Shown here piece by piece: positions 21,050 through 32,035 of a stretch of 60,000 bases of DNA (position 1 is its first letter; the number at the start of each line of letters is the position of its first letter). The position numbers and the translations under genes were made by a program. This stretch comes from Owenia fusiformis (lineage: Eukaryota; Annelida; Polychaeta; Sabellida; Oweniidae), in the NCBI GenBank assembly GCA_903813345.2, contig CAIIXF020000011.1, forward strand, positions 30,746,166 through 30,806,165, read 5' to 3'. The notes beneath the pieces were generated by a model, which worked only from the letters and a program-made list of their open reading frames with translations, did not search any database and was not told the DNA's origin.

Positions 21050-21730
21050 AATTAATATAGGTATTTATAGGATATCCTATGATTTTGAGGAATATCATTT
21101 AGGTGATATTGATATCTGCACGAGAGAGCGAAGCGAACGAGTGCATATATTAATATCACCGAGTAGATTAAAATGATATTCTGAAAAAAATCATAGGATG
21201 TTCTTATTATCCTACACTTACAAGGAGTGTACTGAATGTACAATATCATTGTAAAATACACTTTGCATTCGTTTGACTTCACTTCTTAAGAGAGAGCTTC
21301 GTCGTCGTAGTTTAACTGGACTCTGCACGCAGGGTAATTGTAAAATGAATTTCATGCCAAATAGAGTCAATTTGGCGGGAAATCAACAAGCGGAGTATAT
21401 CGTCACAATATCCTCCGCATATTGGGTTTTCCGGAGTATATCGTCACGATATCCTCCGCCCGGAGTATATCGTAACGATATCCTCCGGATATTCATTTTG
21501 CCAATAAATATCAAATTTATTTTTTCATGTTATACATTTAGTACACTAAGTGTAGGATAAATACAGAATATCACATCATTTTGAGTGATATCATTTGTAT
21601 CGCCGAGTTGATATCAAGATGATCAACACGAGTGAGCGAAGCGAATGAGTGTTGATATTTGATATCTACGAGGCTATAAAATGATATCACGAGAAATTAT
21701 GTGATATTGGGTTTATCCCATGATTACAAT
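21050..21730 (+). repeat. Cluster of nested palindromic repeats
   Basis: Several inverted pairs are nested here. ATCCTACACTTACAAGGAGT (21210) pairs with ACTAAGTGTAGGAT (about 21544). Two blocks rich in GATATC flank GAGCGAAGCGAACGAGTGC (21123) and GAGCGAAGCGAATGAGTG (21638). The centre has three tandem palindromes (separate entry). The pattern suggests stacked foldback elements, one inserted into another. No coding sequence was found. Confidence 0.7.
21391..21478 (+). repeat. Three tandem copies of a 27-bp near-palindrome
   Basis: The unit is CGGAGTATATCGT followed by CACGATATCCTCCG (a CACAATATCCTCCG variant in the first copy and AACGATATCCTCCG in the third). Each unit is itself an imperfect palindrome centred on the TCGTnACGA step. 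Copies 2 and 3 are nearly adjacent and the first is separated by CATATTGGGTTTTC. Confidence 0.85.
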
Positions 21731-22137
21731 CACCTTGTGATGTTCTGATCAAATTTCCAGGACATTGGCAGACAATATAAACTAGAAATTAGAATATCTG
21801 AACATGATCTAGTTCGTCATAAATACCATTTTTTAATCATTATTTAGCAGCCTTCTAATCAAATTATGGGTCTGACCTTATTTCCAACAATATTGTGGCG
21901 CGAAATGCAAATGTGATATCACACGGATATGCGTGAGATAAACGATATCACACGCATATGATTTTGATAAACGTTTTTCTGGAAAATATCACACGGATTT
22001 CAATAATATCAGAAATATCAGTAGCTGTTATTGTACAGATTACACATTAATCGTGGGATAATCTGGCATATCCACCTCATGGTCATCCAGTATTTGTTTA
22101 ATACAATAGTAATGCAGTATCAGTTATAATCTTAGGC

Positions 22138-22310
22138 CCGGCCGGTGTAAAAGGTTAGGTTGTCCTTCCAAATTTTGGTCCTACTCTCTATTGATTTATA
22201 TGGTGACCTAATTAGAATTATTTTTCTTATTATTTATACACAGTCAGGGCCAGTAAGTGCCGTAAGGAAAGGGGACCATAATCCCCAGGGGACCATAATT
22301 TCTTATGGGA
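22138..22310 (+). mobile_element. MITE related to 18666-18839
   Basis: It has the same landmarks in the same order as the DIRS-spacer MITE: CCGGTGTAAAAGG, GGTCCTACTCTCTATTGAT, CAGGGCCAGTAAG, GGGGACCATAATCCC. The right terminal repeat is degraded to TTTCTTATGGG. Confidence 0.6.
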
Positions 22311-22759
22311 GACTTTAAAACATAATTATCACTTGTTAAAAGTTTCTGATTGTTAAATTAAAGAACGCCTTTTTAAAAGCATATTAACTAGTTACTTTGA
22401 CAGTGTCCTTTGTAACATTGGTGTAGTCATAATTGAGCAAAACTGTCGAATATAATCAAAAGTGTGAAAATCCAGACTCGAAAATGAATCGTCGTAATAA
22501 GGGCAAAGGTCAGCCTTTTGCTTTAAATCAGGTAGTTAATGTCAAATAATGCACCCTTAACACTGGTTTAGTAGTAAAAGCGATGGAATTATACAAAGAA
22601 TCACCCAAAATTGCATTGCGAAACGGGAAATTAATCTTTATCAATTTGTTTGTAGAAAACAACATGATGCACAAAGGAGTACTCTAACAAAAACTGAAAA
22701 AAATATTTGAACACAATTTCCAGATAAATTAGACTTTGAAGATGCTTTCCTGTCCTTCA

Positions 22760-22890
22760 ACTTTTTTTGTGGACGGTGTCCTGCGTTCGGCGGTTGGTGT
22801 CTGTAGCATGCAAAATGTCACCACCTGCCATTTGTTATAGATGCCGAACGCCGAACACCAACCACCGAACACCGTCCACAAAAAAAGCTT
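22760..22890 (+). repeat. Hairpin-forming foldback repeat, TTCGGCG-rich
   Basis: The left arm TTTGTGGACGGTGTCC...TTCGGCGGTTGGTGTC pairs with the right arm GCCGAACACCAACCACCG...AACACCGTCCACAAA. A second pair, ATGTCACCACC and GGTGGTGACAT, nests around it. Short internal repeats of CCGAACACC/CCGAACGCC occur. The same structure is at 55405-55980, where a LINE interrupts the loop. Confidence 0.8.
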
Positions 22891-23172
22891 TGAGACTATA
22901 ACAATATGTCATCACTTATGGTGGTGACATAAAAACCATCAAACCATCAAATGGCTTGTTTCTCTTCAATATACGATATAGCTCGTTTAACATATGCCCT
23001 TCCACAATTGTGACCTTTTTGTACTAAGTATTGTATGTACATATGATTAATGCTTCATTCCATTAATAATGTTTTTTGACGCATTAGGACTCATGTGACC
23101 TTCTTGTACTTGTAAGTATATTGAGTTCCATGACAGTGCATGGAGATAAATATGAACTTAACAAAGAGTGTA

Positions 23173-24270
23173 CGAGGGGTGATCAATAAGTAATGGACGC
23201 TTTTTTACACAGATGCTTTTTGTAGACCAATCCCTTCGATTTTCTTACCAGTGATACATCATTCAATTATCTATCAACTCTGAAGATTTGAAGACAATAT
23301 ATATATTACATGTTGATATATCTTTATTTCCGTGAAGGAGGTACGGGTACCCCGGGACCGACATTTACGTCACATATTCTGAAGCTATTTTAGATTGTTT
23401 AACATGCAATGCAGTTGAATGCAGGCTGAACAAAAACAAACCATTATGGTCATGAATTTCCCCATTTTGTTATGCCATAGTAATAATATAATAATTTTGA
23501 ATATTTTATCATCACTTTGTGATATTCATGCCACATTCATTCCACAGGGCCCTCTAAATAGTTTCCATCAAGTGCTACATGTACACAATTCCTCATCCTC
23601 TTAACTCAAGATTGTGAGACAAGGCTGAATCCATTCTCTGACATGGTAGCAAGATGCAGTTGCACGGGTTGTTTTATTTCATCAATGTCAATAAACCTGC
23701 GTCCTTTCTCTATAGAAATAAGTAGTATAGAAATAAACAAGTCACATGTGAGCAGATCTGGACAATATGGTGCATTGGCCAAGGGCTCAATTTTGAGGTC
23801 CAGGGATATTGTTTTCTGAACATTTTGAGATCTGTGGGCAGGTGCATTGTCCATATGGAGTAGGGTGTTCCCTTCTCTCACCACCCCTTTCTTCCACTGA
23901 ATGCTTTCTCAAATTGACCTGCAAACCCCTTCCATACAACACTCTGACATTACAATACTTTCTGTTTATGTGTTACCAGTCAGCAAAAAATTTTAAACAA
24001 CACAACACTTGTTGCATATAAAACGTTCAAATCTAACTGAAATTTACCAAACTGGCTAAAATCTGAATATGTGACGTAAATGTCGGTCCCGGGGTACCTG
24101 TACCTCCTTCACGGAAATAAGGATATATCAATATGTATTATATATCTTGTCTTCAAATCTTCAGAATTGATAGATAATTGAATGATGTATCACTGGTAGG
24201 AAAATCAAAGGGATTGGTCTATAAAAAGTATCTGTGTAAAAAAGCGTCCATTACTTATTGATCACCCTCG
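23173..24270 (+). mobile_element. Tc1/mariner-type transposon with long TIRs, TA target duplication
   Basis: Ends CGAGGGGTGATCAATAAG and CTTATTGATCACCCTCG are flanked by TA (23171-23172 and 24271-24272). The inverted arms extend about 210 bp to GTGACGTAAATGTCGGTCCC. The central ~680 bp hold a transposase remnant. At 1098 bp it is close to a full-length mariner, but its coding region is decayed. It is absent from the sister copy near 56070, so it moved in after the duplication or was lost there with its flanks. Confidence 0.88.
23606..23884 (-). pseudogene. Mariner transposase C-terminal fragment
   Basis: It reads LLHMDNAPAHRSQNVQ, the box holding the second catalytic Asp of the DD(E/D) triad, then APYCPDLLTCDLF and EKGRRFIDIDEIKQ, which fit the end of mariner transposases. 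The box with the third acidic residue (YCPDLLTCD) is altered compared with family norms, and no upstream DNA-binding or first-Asp region is present. Non-functional. Confidence 0.85.
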
Positions 24271-25081
24271 TAATTTCTCATTCAAAAACGCAATGAGGTT
24301 CATGTCTAGGTTTTTGGTTTATGGTTTTTGACGGTTGGCTTTTCTCAGGTAGTTTAAAGGGGTAATAAGCTCACAAAATAAGTATAATCCATTACAATAT
24401 TAAGTGTTTTATTGAAAAGATCGGCTGGGTTACATGTGCGATCGATTGATGCATAAGCAAACACATTCATTTCTTTTTCATTTCATTTCTTGATTTCTTT
24501 TTTATAACACCACCGATGGGACATTGTCGTCAAGTTGACAGTGGTCTTTTTTAATTACGGTAATTACAGGATTTGCGATTGCAGGACCACCTCGTCGTAC
24601 TTTAGTTTGTACATAGTTTAATTTAAGTTCATGGTTGGTTTACTTTTCGATGGCCATCTTGATTTTTAACCTTAACTGACGTTATTTTGGAACAGTTAAA
24701 GTATGTCGAAAAAAAAGATTTTTTGTTTTTGTTGTCCTTGAAAGGTGAAAGCACTTACTCCTGTGCATAAGTACTGATTCCTTGATTCCTTATAAATATT
24801 TTAAGATTCTTGTCAATCTAAAAATCGTATCAAATGACTTTATGATGTTTGAACCACATAGACTAGACATGATTAACTTTTGATGTTGTTTAGTATTTTT
24901 GAAAGTTTTGATGTAACGTACATTGTCCGTTTTACAGGCGTGATATTGGAAAACGTGCAATCTCGTTCAAGCTCTCTCCTTCATGATATGAATGCAATAC
25001 CAAAGTGACACGTTTTTTAAAATCAAGGTGAGTAACCATACCGCACCGGGGTATCGTTGTAACGCTCCGGGCCGAATTAAA

Positions 25082-25111
25082 ATGGCGGACGAGGAAAATT
25101 CGATAATGGAT
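25082..25111 (+). CDS. Putative 10-codon first exon in CACGGTG transposon, copy B
   Basis: ATG in AAAATGGCGGACG opens MADEENSIMD, followed at once by a consensus donor GTGAGT in phase 0. The 56.7-kb copy and the diverged 50.6-kb element have an exon of exactly the same length and phase at a similar place. No matching second exon is recognised in this copy. It may be the first exon of an ancestral transposase or passenger gene. The ATGGCGG core also fits a YY1-type promoter motif, so a regulatory role alone is possible. Confidence 0.4.
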
Positions 25112-25784
25112 GTGAGTACAAACTTTTGATTAGATACGTGAAGATTGGCCTATAATATGAGAACAAGATGAATCTTTGTTCGTTTTATCAAATATACAGA
25201 GTATTCCTAGGTTTTGCGAGCCGATACCTTAGCAACTTAAACAGTATGATAGTGTATAAAACTATGCCAAATGGTGGTCAATTTTATGAGATATCAATAA
25301 ATAGTTTATTAGACCAATATTCAGAAACGCATCGGTGGAGAATATAATATTAGAATAATGTCTTCAGATGTTCGGTATCGTACCTCTATCCAAGGAGGAT
25401 GTATCCGTAGGTGAAAATATTCCTAGACCAAAATCTCTAATAAGCATATTGACACCCAGGACTTGGACAGTAAATACTCTGGAAATACTTTTTACAATTG
25501 TCAATATTTTGGAGACAGATGAATATCTCAGACAAGTGTCGATTTAGAGACGAATATGTGGAAAAACAGCATATTTGCCGAAAGTGAAGGTCCCTCTATT
25601 ATTCTATCCCATGCTACAAAGATCGCATTACTAGATAGTATTAGAATTTAAGCCGATATATGTAATCCGTACATTCGTGCATTGTACTTCTCTACTTGGA
25701 CATTTCACCACTTGTATGTCAGAGAACTTGAAAGTAAACGTGTACTTTTATGACCCCCGTGAATTGTTGTACGTCCACCTCTCA

Positions 25785-25935
25785 ATTAATTTAAACAGTT
25801 ACCCTAAAACAACTATTTTCCTGACACTATTCATATACACAATCGGGCAAATAAAGCCCAGTGATCGGCAAAATAGTCCATATAGGGGACCACATTTTAC
25901 AAGTTCCACGTACACGTTTTCCAAGACAATTGCTA
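25785..25935 (+). repeat. Dispersed short repeat, CCACCTCTCAA family
   Basis: GTCCACCTCTCAATTAATTT opens it, and TCGGCAAAATAGTCCATATA followed by GGGGACCA marks the far part. The same element is at 57355-57500 (duplication partner) and, diverged, at 49497-49635. It is non-coding, MITE- or SINE-like, and unclassified. Confidence 0.6.
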
Positions 25936-26662
25936 GCTTAATCTCCCTCATACCGATTGATGTCTGCTAGTCAGGCCACTGTAAGTAACCCTATGCACTA
26001 CAAATACACCTTTTTAAAAGTTTTTAAATTCAATAAAATTGTGAAATTGGCGATGATAAAATCTTAGCTTTAGTATCTTAACCACTTTGGTTTACGGACA
26101 GCATTTTATCACCGCCCCTCGTAAGTAAGAAACTCTAATAAGGATAGAACAGATTACATCGTCCCGTTAATATTGATTTTAGAATTGTTCCCTTACTTAA
26201 GAATTGGTAGAAAGGAACAAAAAACAATTGCACTAAAACAAAAATGTGAACAAAAACAGTTATACAAAATATGGCATGAATAATTTTCCCATTCAATTGT
26301 TGTCAATCAGTGACATACATGTACATGTACATAAAGGACCGTGTTTTTTACAGAATGTTTTCAATAATTGGTTTAAAAGAAAAACAATGTTGAATTCGCC
26401 ATATCGATACCAATCTTTTCTCAGAAAGGTCCCTTATATAAAATACCTCTTGTTTACAATATTATTTTTTCCTACGGAGGAAACATATCTCTGTCCGCCA
26501 TCTTAAAAGGGTCGATCCCCGTTGCGGTATAGTTGCTCACCGTGAAAATGACTTAAGTTATTGGGCGTAACATAACTTTTATGACACTCAACCCTCAAGA
26601 AATATAAACAGAGCGTGGATTCTTAATTTGCAAACGCTTGAAAACAATTGTGAAGCCAGAGC

Positions 26663-26701
26663 ATGTCTTCAAATTACCGCGTCATCCTGACAATAATACA
26701 G
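26663..26701 (+). other. Exon-like ATG segment with splice donor
   Basis: ATG opens MSSNYRVILTIIQ, 13 codons, ended by CAG/GTGAGT. An identical segment is at 58158-58196 in the duplicated block. No downstream acceptor with a continuing frame was found. It is 119 bp outside the CACGGTG transposon. Confidence 0.25.
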
Positions 26702-27599
26702 GTGAGTATTCGGTATTAGTATACGAGTACAATAAAATTATTATTTAGAATTAAGTCTTTTCTATTTTTATATAAAATTTAATGCTAAAAAATATAGTTA
26801 ACATAATAACTCTAATTGCAGTGAACACACGAACATGTTTTCCAAATTGAAAGAAAGAATTATGCTTTTTACCTGCAGTCATGTTTGTTGAACGGACAAA
26901 AAGCGGCGTATATGGGGTGGTGGGATCATACGATTTTTTCAACATTTTGAAAGACTTTTTCATGAGCGAGTTTACAAATAAATCACTAAAGAATAAGCCT
27001 TTCAATGTTGTAGGCCTTGTAAGAACTTTTTTAAACTCCATGCTTTTCATGTATTCATCTATTGAAAAAGACTCGTCGTAATTAGGGTGTAAAAGTCAAC
27101 CCTTCGCTTTAAATCAAGCAGTTAACGTCATGCAAACAGCCAAATCACAGTATTCTGCATCAGTATGTTGCAAACAGGGTCAAATTTAGACATTAGAAAA
27201 TATTTTAAATCATTGTATCTTTTAAAAATATAATATATTACCTTGATAATTCGAGAAGGATTTTAAAGTATCAATGCAGGAAAAAAATTGGCATCATGTT
27301 CTATTTATGACTAAATTTTGATTACGGATGTGACTTTAATATTTTAAACTGTCAGCTTTGATTAAACACAAGAGAGTGCTATGCTACGATGTTCCTGCTT
27401 GCCTTTTAACTCACTCGGTCAGTTTGTCATGTTGGTACCAACCTTTACATTCCTCGATGGTTTGAACACCACTATAGCCAGAGCGGTCGACCTTTAAGCG
27501 CTACCTGCTGTACGCACTACTCTGCCCTTGTTGGTAAAGGGATGGTGAACAAACCCTCGGTGAATGTATTAGCAATTGTCAAATAAGTCATTGGTTAAT

Positions 27600-27797
27600 G
27601 TTGTCTCCCCTGTGCCCATTTGTCATTTCTCCTCAGCCAGAGCCAGCGGGAGGCTTCCTCTGCTGCAGATCCAACTGCTCTGTTCGCTCTCTTGAGCCAT
27701 GAGGGTGGGAGTCGTACATTCTTGAACATTCGGTTGAGAGATGTTGATGGAAATCCTCTACAACCTACTTCAACGGGATAGTAATGAACTTTCCACC
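27600..27797 (-). pseudogene. LINE C-terminal fragment (EVGCRGF type)
   Basis: The minus strand reads GWKVHYYPVEVGCRGFPS, then KRANRAVGSAAEEASRWLWL and RRNDKWAQ. This is the block that follows the reverse transcriptase in a common group of animal non-LTR elements. Upstream sequence is unrelated. The element is a short truncated relic, clade not assigned. Confidence 0.65.
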
Positions 27798-28619
27798 CTT
27801 TGGCCTCTATAAGAACACTTATTAACAAAATCTTACATTCAATAAAAAGGTTTTTAATATTATAACATAATGTCTTTGTTAACACAACAGAAAAAAGTTT
27901 AGTGAAAATTAACTTTGTCTTGTAGAAATAAGACAAAATAAAAACTGAACATTTTTTGCCAAATATTTGTTGTACTTTCGTTTCTCATATGTTTGTTACT
28001 TGGGCTTTCAGAACAATTTTTTATTTTTTTATGAAAGGAGAGGACTTATCTCCTCTACATGAAATACAAAGTAGCAGTATATGGTCCAATGCATTGAAAT
28101 AATTTTGTGCAGAACGAAAAATGACTCCTGATTACGGATGTGACACATCAGTTCAAATGTAACAAGTCAACTATACTCAGTTATAAGTCACTTATTATCA
28201 GCCAATGCAATTTCGATTTTAACATCAGTATCCATATGCTTATATTTTATGCAGTTTTGGGACATTTTTGTGTTTTTTCTGATTAGAGCCATTCACAACA
28301 GAGGTTCTTGGGGGTTGGTTCTGATTTAAGGGAAGACTCTTTCTAGGGCTTAACTATACATTGAGAACTAATGCTCTGATCGGGAAACAGTAAAGTTTCT
28401 TTCAATTCATTTTCGTTACATCTTTCTAATTCTAATTTCTGTTACTTTCTTCCCTTTATCTTTTTCAGTTTTCTGTTGCTGATTACGATGAATCATTTTA
28501 TGGTTCGATTAAATTATGTTCTTTGTGAAAGACTGAAAATGTAGAACCTAAATAGAATTAGGTATTTGTACCTGAAAATTACATTTAAATTAGGAAGCAA
28601 TAATTAACATTTCTGAACA

Positions 28620-29165
28620 ATGTAATTATTTTAGCAACCCCTTGATACTTTTATCACTTATTGCTGTTTTTTCTTTTTCTTCTTTATCAAAGAGGAATTT
28701 CTTAAGCTGTATGTGATGATTGAGGTTAGCAATGATCCCAGGTTTCTTTTCAAGTGTTATAGGTATTATACTTTCAATCCATTTTACTGCTCTATATTTC
28801 TTCTCCAAAGGCGGAACTGTTTATATACAAGTACTATTAGTAGATGGTTGTTCATCATCAATATCAGACATCAACATTGAAGTCCAATAAATCTGGAGGT
28901 TCACCTTTAGCAATTGTGTTTGTGTCATTATTGATGGAATCATCTTGTCTGCCCAGAAGGGGTTGATCATCAGGTCTTATAATGCTATCAATAATATAAG
29001 ATAATTATCAACCATGATAACATTTTCCTTATCACTCAATGTACCTCTGCTTTGAGATTTCAATTTTTGTTTTATCTGTTTGACATATCTTTCATACCAT
29101 GCTGCCCAAGGTGCTGCTTGGTTATACAAGTCTGCTAGATTACAGTTTCTAGTTACACTTCCACT
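28620..29165 (-). pseudogene. Possible retroelement Gag-like remnant
   Basis: Minus-strand segments in shifting frames read AAWYERYVKQIKQKLKSQSR, RPDDQPLLGRQDDSIN and EKKYRAVKWIESIIP. Composition is protein-like (charged, few stops over 100-200 bp), but I do not recognise the family. Frameshifts and stops break it. It could be unrelated to the LINE fragment at 27600. Confidence 0.3.
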
Positions 29166-31035
29166 ATATTCAATTTATTTAGGGACCAGGTATATTAATG
29201 GTATTAATCAGCTCACTTCTCAATCATATTTCACCAATAATATCATTATTAAGGTATCCTAAAATATTTAAGTGATTACGGATGTGACTTAAGACACCTT
29301 GTTATATTTGGTGCAAATACACCATTCCTTTGGCAAGCCAAGTTGCTTTAAAGGTTATAATATAATGTTGATACATCATATAGATTAAAAATGTAGACCA
29401 TGTTAAGATTTATGACATTTCCCAGTGTTTTTACCGAAGACAGAAAAAAATCTTTCATTTTTAAAAAATCTCAACTTTTCACAACAAGCAAAACTCTTAT
29501 TTTCAGTCTGATCTTTTGAACTTTACAAAAAATCATATTTACAATTCCATTACCTGTATCTCAAATCAATTTATCAATGAATTACTCAATATAACATGAA
29601 GAAATTCTGACAAATATACATGTATGCTTTTTGATTACGGATGTGACTGATTACGGATGAGTGTTTTTGTCAATTTACCGGAACCATTTGAATGTATCAT
29701 TAAATTCATGCTAATTTAACTAGATTCTGCCTAAACACATTGCATAATATGTGTTTTTAGATGGCTAAAGCTGTTATTTTGATAAAAATTAAGCTGAAAC
29801 ATTGATTACGGATGTGACTGGTTATATTTTTTGAGTGCATACAGAAATATATATTGCAAAGGAAACACCACCAATCTTCTATTTTTCAAATCTTTAATCA
29901 TTTACTGATTTATTGATGGGAAAACTGTAAATCTTTTCAAAGGCTGATATTTTCGACCGTAACGATCATCATTGCTAATGCCAAAATTGCGTAACAAAAA
30001 AGTGTGACATTTACAAAATACCCAATATCTGGTTTAATCCTGACTTGAATCACATTGGATTGCATTGAAACTAAATTATCTTTCAGAAAGATACGAGCAT
30101 TGTTTTCAGAAACTTTTGATGATAAATATTTTTTTGAAATTTTGCCTTGCAACATCAGTTTTGTGAAAATATGGCTTTTTTCATGCTTTAACTAGTCATT
30201 ACTTTTGAACCGAAAATCCAATTTGCTTCAAATTTTCAGCATTTCTTCGTTACTCCATCTTCGTGAGGTGGTAGAAATATATGAAATTTTCAAACATTTC
30301 TTTTGTTTCATAGGTTTTTATGCTATATCATCATTTTAAATACTGTAAAGTCCAATAAAAATGAAGTTTAAAATAGAATATTGTCAAATGAAGATTTTGA
30401 GACACGTTTTTTCGAGGATTAGTACGAGAAAAACCGCTCACCCCAAAATTCTGAAAATTGCACAAAATATTCTTCAAATGAATATTAAAACTGAACAAGC
30501 AACACATTTCGGAAAAATTGCCTCTAACAAAAATGGCAGCCAAGAGTTTTTGGGGTTTATATTTGGGACCTTTCTGAAAAATTTCAAATAAAGGATTGGT
30601 ATCGATATGGCGAACTGAATTCAACATTGTTTTTCTTTCGAACCAATTATTGAAAACATTCTGTAAGAAACGGTCATTTATGTGATGGTCACTGATTGAC
30701 AACAATTTAATGCGAAAATTATTCATATATTTTATATAATTGTTTTTGTTCACATTTTTATTTCTAGTGCAATTGTTTTTTTGTTTCTTTCTACCAATTC
30801 TTGAGAATGAAATAAAATATCTTTCCAAAAATATAGTTATACAAAGGATAGTTTTGTTCCTTTGACAAAATGAATTCAAAAAATTAAAACAAAAAAACCC
30901 AAAATAGATAAAATTAAAAGTAAACCTTTTATTTCATGAACAAGATACTTTTTTTTTAAATGAACCAAATTTTCCTTTGTAGAATTACAATACTGAGAGA
31001 CCTAAACACGTTGTGTAATGTGTATAATATACATA

Positions 31036-32035
31036 CAGGGTGTCCAAAAAAAACAGGACCGTAAGAAAGTTTAATAACTCAGTCAATTTTGCATATTTTG
31101 CCTTGAAATTTCAGAATTATTTAGTTCATTCAATGTGAATTTTGTTGTGAAAGTTTGATAATAATCTACCAATTGAGTCAAAAACTACAGCTCCTTACAA
31201 AACATGCCCCAAATGTGCAAATCTCAACTCTATGCACAATTCAATCCGGCGAACAAACCTGTTGATGATCCTCCTACGCACGTGTCTTTCTGAATGGACA
31301 AGTTTGTTCCAAGAACAATTGCTACTGGTTCTTACATCCTACTGATGAAGTGTTACAGCATCCATTGCATTCTGAACAATGCACTCCCTGGGTGGCAATG
31401 AGAAAACATGGAATCATCAGTCCCTTTTGGTTCGAAGGTGACTGGGGACTTGCTATCACCATGAACAATGACCAGTAAGTTCTCACCAAGGTTTGGAGGT
31501 CACTAAGCACCAGAAGGGACATCTAAGGAGATAATTAAGCAGTGGTTTCAACAAGCTAATACCACCCCAACACTGCAAATAATATGCTGAAATGGTTTAG
31601 GCAATGCTTTGGTGGTCAGCTCATCATCAGTTGCAGAACGCAAACCATATGGGCAGCTCATTCGCCTGATCTAAATCCCCCAAATTTTTATCTTTGAGGA
31701 TTTCTCAAAGTCAATGTGTATACTGACAGGCCCCTAACAATCTTAAGAGGGCAATAACTACCCCAATATTTACCATCCACATTAATGTGTATAGGTTAGG
31801 GTCATTAACAACTTTGTTCGCAGGATTCGTTTGTGCATAGAGAGGAGAAGTGCCCACTTTGAGCATGTTTTGTAAAGGACTGTAGTTTTTGACACAATAG
31901 ACGGATTATCATCAAACTTTCAGAACGAAATTCACATTGAATGAACTAAATTATTCTTGAATTTCAAGGCACAATATGCAAAATTGACCCAGTTATTCAA
32001 CTTTCCTACGGTCCTGTTTTTTTTTGGACACCCTG
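31036..32035 (+). mobile_element. Tc1/mariner-type transposon, CAGGGTGTCC-ended, TA target duplication
   Basis: Ends CAGGGTGTCCAAAAAAAACA and TGTTTTTTTTTGGACACCCTG are inverted and flanked by TA (31034-31035 and 32036-32037). Arms of about 180 bp pair, including TTTTGCATATTTTGCCTTGA and its partner near 31970. It is exactly 1000 bp long. The 20.1-kb repeat copy shows the site without it. Confidence 0.88.
31270..31780 (+). pseudogene. Mariner transposase remnant in the 31-kb element
   Basis: In shifting plus-strand frames it reads MRKHGIISPFWFEGDWGLAI, WAAHSPDLNPPNFYL and GFLKVNVYTDRPLTI. These correspond to the GIIGPYFFE-like segment, the SPDLNPCDF box with the third catalytic Asp region, and the LK..VY..RP tail of mariner-like transposases. 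Stops and frameshifts abolish function. Confidence 0.7.

Larger units (their letters stand above)
25024..26544 (+). mobile_element. CACGGTG-ended TIR transposon (Transib/RAG-like ends), copy B
   Basis: The left end CAAGGTGAGTAACCATACCG (one base from CACGGTG) and the right end CGGTATAGTTGCTCACCGTG are inverted. Both are flanked by a perfect 5-bp duplication AAAAT (25019-25023 and 26545-26549). The TIR continues about 65 bp to an inverted AATGGCGGAC (left) and GTCCGCCAT (right). Five-bp duplications with CACnnTG heptamers are known for Transib and RAG-type transposases. No transposase is present; an exon-like ATG segment lies at 25082. The interior includes a fragment of the 30.6-kb repeat family (26250-26415). 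Confidence 0.75.
22430..27115 (+). repeat. Duplicated multi-kb block, copy 1
   Basis: It is collinear with about 55320-58610. The order is a foldback hairpin (22760), AGGTTTTTGG (24309), AACACCACCGATGGGACATTG (24506), a CACGGTG transposon with the same insertion site (25024), and an exon-like ATG segment (26663). Copy 1 carries an extra mariner (23173-24270) within a longer unmatched region (about 22985-24298). Related direct repeats (GCTTTAAATCA.G.AGTTAA) lie at both edges (22520 and 27107). Confidence 0.8.
27120..30277 (+). mobile_element. 3.1-kb insertion of retroelement debris, absent from the sister block
   Basis: The sister block at 58610-58670 joins the two flanks with only about 60 bp between, so this interval is extra in copy 1. 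It contains a LINE-like C-terminal fragment on the minus strand, another possible minus-strand coding remnant, and six copies of a GATTACGGATGTGACT motif. Boundaries are approximate and no terminal repeats or target duplication were identified. Confidence 0.55.

Noticed and set aside
30331-30879. 182-codon minus-strand frame
   Set aside because: It lies in a dispersed repeat, other copies break it, and no domain is recognisable.
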